Source of the DNA: Lumnitzera littorea
Taxonomy: Eukaryota; Streptophyta; Magnoliopsida; Myrtales; Combretaceae
DNA: 64,000 nucleotides
Assembly: GCA_024138015.1 (NCBI GenBank)
Contig: JAMXBB010000011.1
Location: forward strand, 33,181,877 to 33,245,876
Direction of reading: 5' to 3'
The notes beneath the pieces were generated by a model. That model ran no database searches. It had not been told where the DNA came from and saw only the letters and a program-made list of their open reading frames with translations. Below are positions 59,122 to 64,000 of this stretch, piece by piece. Each line of letters opens with the position of its first letter. Within the stretch, counting starts at the first letter, position 1. A program made the position numbers and the translations under genes.

Positions 59122-61706
59122 ATGGCTAGTCAGCAAACTCAAGGGAATTACTTCGAAAGTAAGGAAGGCATAAGTTTTGGCTAAAAAGGTAAGCTAGTCC
59201 CTACTCCTCCCAAACAGATGGTGGTAACGAAAGGCAATGGTGTAGATAGGACCTATTCCTAGGAAGTGCAAAGGGCATTCGCAAAGGCGGAGCCTTAATG
59301 TAGGTACTCACTTGAGAAGGAGGAGCTAAGTAAACCATTGTTACCCACGTATGGAGGGAAAGGGATTGTTACTAAGGTGGAGTATACACGTAAGGAAGAC
59401 TAGAAGGAGTACAAAGAGGTGGGTCACAATACAAATGAATAAGAAGTATGTTTGCCCAAGAAAGGTGCTCGAGCCTATGATTATGGTGAGGATGGGTGCT
59501 CGTTCTGCTTGTACTAAAGGATAGTAGAGATGGGAATGTGACTGCCCTTTACAAAGTTTCAATTAGAAGTGTTTAGGTATTTCCAGGTGAACCCAAGCTC
59601 TCTATACCCCAACGCCTAGTAGACACTAGTAGCCTTTGAGGTTGTATGTATTTTTCATATGAGGAGGCCAATGACTCGGTTATTCCGATACTTTTTCCAA
59701 TTGAAGGGGAATAAGTTCAGTTAGGTGTTTTATGCTAATTAAGGGGCTTTAAGGAAGTTATTCCGTGAGCAAAAAAGTAAGATTGATGAATGGAGATATC
59801 AATTTTATGCCATAAAGCACCCTATGCCTTATATTTCCCCACAAAGTAGATGAAGATAGTGTATACATCTTCAATTACCCACTTGAAGGGGGACGATAAG
59901 GAGGTACAGGAATGGAACCTTAATATTAGTTGGTGGAAAGGGCTAGGGTTTAATGTCATAAAGGCAATGGACTTGTATCCAATGGGTGAAATGCTCGATG
60001 TTTGAGAGACAAGTATGGGCATTATTGTAGTCAAGGAAGGTAATCATCAGTATGCCATCACTAATTATCTATGGGGGGCTTGAGGCTACTCTCCTCTATA
60101 GGTATGTTTTCTTTAACTTTTTTCTTAGGCTGCTCAATGTTTTTCTTTTTTTGCAACATACGACTTATTGGAGGAAGACTTTAAAAAGAAAATGATGCGA
60201 ATCTGGAAGGATAGATATTGTTTGAAGGGACAAAGGTCGGAGGAAGGTGATAGCCTTTTCATGATGTGGTCGCAGATTCAGTTGATGAAGTTGTTGATAC
60301 AGCTAAGGGAAAGAGGTTACTACTATTGTGAAGAAGAAGAAGAGGGTAGCTGACCCAAAGACAAAGTCTAAAAAGCTTATTGTCAAAGGGTCAAAGGGCA
60401 TTCTAACTAGTGTGCTTGTGAATGTTGCTAAATAGAGGGAAGCTGCTACACCTATGTTTAAGGAAAGGGTACTTAAGCAAACTAAGTCAAAGATTACGAA
60501 TGCAATGGCACACATGTAGATTAAGTAGGTGGAAATGAATGTTAGGGTGCTTACACAGACTAAACCAAAGGTTTCTACTAGGAGAGCTCCCATTTGAGTG
60601 CCGAGTAAGTTGATTGGTCTTGTTGAGTGTGGTTTGGGAAGACCTATTCTCGACTAGGGTGATGCTCAAGCGAAAGGCAAAGGTATAGCAGAAAGGGAGG
60701 TTCTGATGATGGTGGAGTTATAGGCAGCATGCAAGAGCTATTCTCATTAGTGTTGTAGTTAGAGGCTGAAATAAGTAGGAGTATGTAAGAGAAAGCTTGC
60801 ATGGTAAGGGAGTAGCCACTAAACAAAGCCCATGTACAATAGGTTCAGGACAAAACTTTTAATAAGTGCTTGTTGTTGGCTTTAAGGGGACTAAGGGAGG
60901 CAATGAGCCTTTAGTGCCACTCTTTCATGAGAGTAGGTTAGCTCCTTAATGAGGTATAGTTTAAAGTTTGTATTAAATGTATTTCTTTTATTAGCTTATG
61001 CTTATGAAGTTAACTTTAGGAAAATTTATTATAGGTAAGGAGAGCAAGCAAGTAAAGGGGTAGTGAAGAGTGTAACTAATTGAGGCAAGAGATGGTCGTG
61101 CTAAGGAATGAAAATATGCTATTGCATGAAGAATGCAATAATCAAGGGACTGCAAAACTTCAGCTAGAGCAAGATGTTGCCACAAAGTGTAAGGCTCAAA
61201 AAGCAGAGCTTGTTGCTATTAGGGGAGAGGTAGATTCAGCTCATCAGGAGGCATAGGTTGCTAGGGAGGAGGCAAGGGCATCAAAGGTAGAAGCTGATGT
61301 TACTCACAAGGGGGAGGAGGTGGCTAAGGTAGAGGTTGATGCTACTCGAAAGGGTGAAGAGTCAGGTAAGGAGGAGGCCAACTACTTATAGAAGGAACTT
61401 GCCACTGCTCGTACTAGCTTCCAAAGAAGGAGGAAGAGTTTAAGGATAGATATGGGCAAACTCCGGCTACGATGAAGAAGCCTTTTGATGAGTTTTCATC
61501 GAGTTAGAAGTATAAAGATGTTGTGTTCAGTACTAGTTAGGACAACATCAATTTGGCAAAGAGCAATTATAAGGAGGTGTATCATGAACTCGGCTTCAAC
61601 TTTCTATACTATCTAATAGAGGAGCATCATGATGAAGATCTAGAAGGTAGTGAGGATGAGATTGGGGCGAATGTTGCTGGTGGAGAGAGGGATCAGGAGG
61701 AGACCT
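59122..61706 (+). pseudogene. Decayed antisense ORF of the Tat-like element (Transposase_28/gypsy-type domain plus coiled coil)
   Basis: The frame starts at ATG 59122 (MASQQTQGNYFESKEG). The N-terminal domain at about 59540-59830 (LPFTKFQLEVFRYFQVNPSSL, then YPNA, LVAFEVVCIFHMRRPM and FRYFFQLKGNKFS) has the pattern of the 'putative gypsy-type transposon' domain found in plant antisense ORFs. It continues at 59880-60070 and 60170-60350 (basic and acidic stretches). A long coiled-coil-like Glu/Ala/Lys-rich region lies at 61090-61410. An acidic C-terminus (EEHHDEDLEGSEDEIG) ends at a stop near 61706. GT-AG candidates at 60102-60173 and 60954-61034 may be introns. Many stops show decay. The function is unknown; it runs opposite to pol. 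Confidence 0.65.
60954..61034 (+). other. Candidate intron in the antisense ORF
   Basis: GAG/GTATAG at the left and TTTATTATAG/GTAAG at the right bound 81 bases of T-rich sequence with a run of stops. Removing it would join two coding-like stretches. It is inferred from splice-site pattern only. Confidence 0.4.
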
Positions 61707-61969
61707 AATTTATTGCCCATATGTAGGCTTTGTGTTTCTTTTTTCTTATGTTTTGTTTAACTTAGTTGTAATAGCAGTTTATGTTTTATAGGACAATTGT
61801 AGTATTTTGCTAAAAAACTTGTATAAGTTCAAATAATGGTATGTTGTTGCACTTGTATGCTTTTCCTCTCTTCCCTTCTTCTTAGTTCTTCTTCTATCTT
61901 TCCATCTTTTTGATGCTCAACCGCTTATAAAGTCTTTGTGTTTTGAGGCATGGACTCAGCATGCTCAAG

Positions 61970-62251
61970 TCCTATTAAGATTGGTGGATACTCGAGGTAA
62001 TATTTGAGACTTAGGCTGTCTTAGGCAAACATTCCCGTAAGTAGGCACTTGAGAAAAAGTTTAAGGTCTAGTGAGTTGGTGCTCGAGGTTAGGCTTGAAA
62101 CTTAGACTCTTTCAAGTGCATAGTCCTATGAGTTAGTGCTCAAGGTAGGACTCAAGGCTTAAACTCTTTTATGCACGTAGTCCTGTAAGTTGGTGCTCGA
62201 GGTAGGACTTGAGGCTTAAACTCTTTTAGGTGCATAGTCCTGTAAGTTAGT
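61970..62251 (+). repeat. 57-bp tandem repeat, three clear copies plus degenerate ones
   Basis: Copies at 62075-62131, 62132-62188 and 62189-62245 start GTTRGTGCTC and end GTCCTRTRA. Degenerate copies precede them from about 61970. The repeat sits between the antisense ORF and the integrase remnant. 57 is a multiple of three, but no frame through it is open. Confidence 0.85.
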
Positions 62252-62399
62252 CCGATCATTGCTGATGGGAATTGACTCAATGTGTTTGGCACTAATGATT
62301 AAGTACTTTAAAAAGAATGCAGATTGTAGGACAATTATCATTGTTTTTTATTAAATTTTTCAAAAGATACACAATTATACACAACTTATTCATACGACT

Positions 62400-62840
62400 T
62401 ACATGAAGTATGGTCAAAGGTTAGCTGCATTCCATGTTTGGGAGATAGGCTACCTATCTAGAGTTTCAACTCTATTTGGACTGCCGCTTACATCTGCTTT
62501 AATATGGATGGGGTCAACCTAGTTGGCAGATAATTTTCCTTGTCCTTGACAAGAACCTATTGATTTTAACTTACAACAAATAAGATCTCCTATTTGGAAA
62601 ACCTTGTGCTTGACTTTCTTATTGTAGTACCTAACCGCATGCTACTGGTATGCGGTTACTCAAGTTTCTTAGGCTTCCTTGAGTTCATCAATGGCGTCTA
62701 AGTTGGCTTGGAGAGCAACTTTATTAACCTTGATGTTGAAGTTTTGGGTTATTCTTATTAGGAGTTCAAGCTTTATTGGTGATACGCCACACCAAGATCT
62801 AACAAGGGTGATGATAGTGGGGTGAGTGCAAGCTTGTAAA
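62400..62840 (-). pseudogene. Integrase C-terminal region of the Tat-like element
   Basis: On the - strand the text reads GVSPIKLELL near 62765-62795, ALQANLDAIDELKEA near 62669-62715, AVRYYNKKVKHKVFQIGDLI near 62590-62650 and GKLSANWVDPIHIKA near 62500-62545. This is the end of a Ty3/gypsy integrase (spacer and GPY/F-like domain) with the L-D-E-x-R-E, Y-Y-N-K-x-V and W-x-G-P pattern of Tat-type elements. The catalytic core is not found upstream, so pol is truncated near 62800. Confidence 0.75.
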
Positions 62841-62849
62841 AAGCTTGAA

Positions 62850-64000
62850 AATGAAGATGGAAAAATGCGTGAATAACAATGAAAAGTAAACAAGAAAAAC
62901 TATGAACAATTTTAAGGATATAGCGCATTAAGGAAACTTTGTAGACTCGCAAAGCTAACTTGATATGATGTACTAGTAGCTCGTAAGATCACTCATCACT
63001 AAGCCTTACTTAAGGGTTAGGATAATAGTAAAAAGAGGACAATAAGCACACTTAGCTCACAAAAGGAGAAGTATATTCAATATCAAAGTTATGATGATTC
63101 TTGTGTTAGGGCATTTATGCTTGAAGCGTTAGGGCATCCTATTTAAAATGGAAAAAAAAAACAAAAAGGGTATTGCCCAAAAGAAGTAATGTATAAGTAA
63201 TAATAAATGGTACAAATGAAAAATCAAAGAAATTAATGATTAGTACAATAAAATCCTTTCACATGGGATTGGACACATAACATTAAGTTACTAGAGACAC
63301 TTCTAGCAAAAATAGACAAATGGTACAATCAGGATGGAGGTTGCTAAGCATAGGTGTCAAGCAAACCTAAGGACCTTCTAAGAAGGCTTAGGTGCAGATG
63401 TATGCTAGGGTTCTCAACAACAATATTGCCAATTATAAGAATTAACCTGTTAAATTGATCACATGAAGCTAAGCTAGAGGACTCTATGGACTCACTTAGA
63501 GAATACTATCTCAAAGCCCCATCCAAGATAGGAATTCCTACCCTGGCCTCCATGTTTTCCACTACTATCGACTTAACTACCAAGTTATCATGTGTGCCAA
63601 ACCTATCAAATATTTGTGCCATGACACAACATTTAAGTAGACAGTCTCTAAAGACTATCCAAGTCAAGCTTCCAAGCTACCTACCAATATTCAACCACAA
63701 CCTAAGTTGAGTACTCATTAGTAAATGACTAATCTAGCTCCGACCTGATCCAGATCAGGTTGACCCCTGATCGTAAACTCTCTCTTTTCTTCATTTCATC
63801 CAATTTGTACTGTAATTCATAACGACCAACCCCCATATGACATGTGTCTTCTAGCACAACATTCTAAAAAGATTCTTTACTTTTTTGTATAGGATATTCT
63901 TTGTCTTTTTTACCTTTTTTAGTATGTTTTATGGATCTTATTTATAGAATATCCTTTTGTCCTTTTATACATATAAAGTAACTTTAGTGAGATGGGTATA
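62850..64000. other. Unassigned sequence at the right edge
   Basis: Neither strand continues the integrase. A + frame at 63486-63710 (Leu/Ser/Thr-rich) shows no recognised family. An 8-bp perfect palindrome (ACCTGATC/GATCAGGT) lies at 63743-63760. T-rich DNA fills 63850-63960. Confidence 0.45.

Larger units (their letters stand above)
55096..64000 (-). mobile_element. 3' part of a Tat-like Ty3/gypsy element
   Basis: Read leftward, the element shows integrase C-terminus (62840-62400), a 57-bp tandem repeat, an ORF in antisense orientation (59122-61706 on +), a spacer, a polypurine tract (57031-57045) and a 3' LTR (57027-55096). An extra antisense ORF between pol and the 3' LTR is characteristic of Tat-lineage elements. 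Only the integrase tail of pol is visible. Sequence right of 62850 does not continue as pol, so the element is deleted or interrupted there, and its 5' LTR lies outside the window or is lost. Confidence 0.65.

Noticed and set aside
1..64000. CRISPR arrays, tRNA or rRNA genes, organellar insertions, centromeric satellite arrays
   Set aside because: No regularly spaced short repeats with unique spacers, no tRNA cloverleaf boxes that I could recognise, no rRNA or plastid-like coding stretches, and no long monomer arrays of satellite type were seen.

Overview
The window looks like nuclear DNA of a flowering plant, probably a eudicot, from a gene-poor and transposon-filled part of a chromosome. 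The reasons are its strong AT bias, the lack of any long intact reading frame, plant-type Ty3/gypsy elements (chromoviruses and Tat/Athila-like LTRs), plant L1-type LINEs with a C-terminal RNase H, and CACTA, Mutator-like and hAT remnants. I found no convincing intact host gene, no tRNA or rRNA gene and no CRISPR array. Almost every coding signal is a decayed transposon protein.

Layout, left to right. 1-2110: 3' half of a + strand Ty3/gypsy element (RNase H, integrase, 3' LTR region). 2260-6451: a - strand chromovirus from 5' LTR through gag, protease, a deleted RT, RNase H and integrase. 8203-9768: a ~1.6 kb fold-back element. 11569-12248: probable solo LTR. 13190-14850: an old direct duplication. 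15168-16433: Athila-like LTR on the - strand. 17334-22586: a CACTA-type element without a visible transposase, with a 525-bp Mutator-like MITE inside it. 23097-24130: duplicated CAY-rich low-complexity DNA. 24178-26600: LTR-like sequence. 28713-29810: MITE and LTR fragments. 29921-30620: a CACTA-like terminus beside an unusually GC-rich, exon-like fragment. 31815-35940: a 5'-truncated LINE (- strand) with poly(A). 36726-37368: a second MITE of the same family as at 20229. 37680-38067: isolated RNase H pseudogene. 38445-38570: possible hAT fragment.

39536-46732 is a complete but decayed LTR retrotransposon: both LTRs, near-matching 5-bp target duplications, PBS-like site, gag and polypurine tract. 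It has no pol. The internal space is filled by a ~19-copy, 40-bp minisatellite and by degenerate - strand reading frames. 46860-49090 is a second LINE remnant (- strand). 49100-55090 is AT-rich and quiet.

55096 to the window end is the 3' part of a large - strand Tat-like element. Its 3' LTR (55096-57027) was split by another LTR element that left a solo LTR (55711-56890) with a perfect CTTTC duplication. Next come a polypurine tract, a long decayed ORF running antisense to the element (59122-61706) with its own G-box and TATA motif, a 57-bp tandem repeat, and the integrase C-terminus on the - strand. An antisense extra ORF between pol and the 3' LTR is a known but little-understood feature of Tat-lineage elements, and it is the most interesting system in the window.
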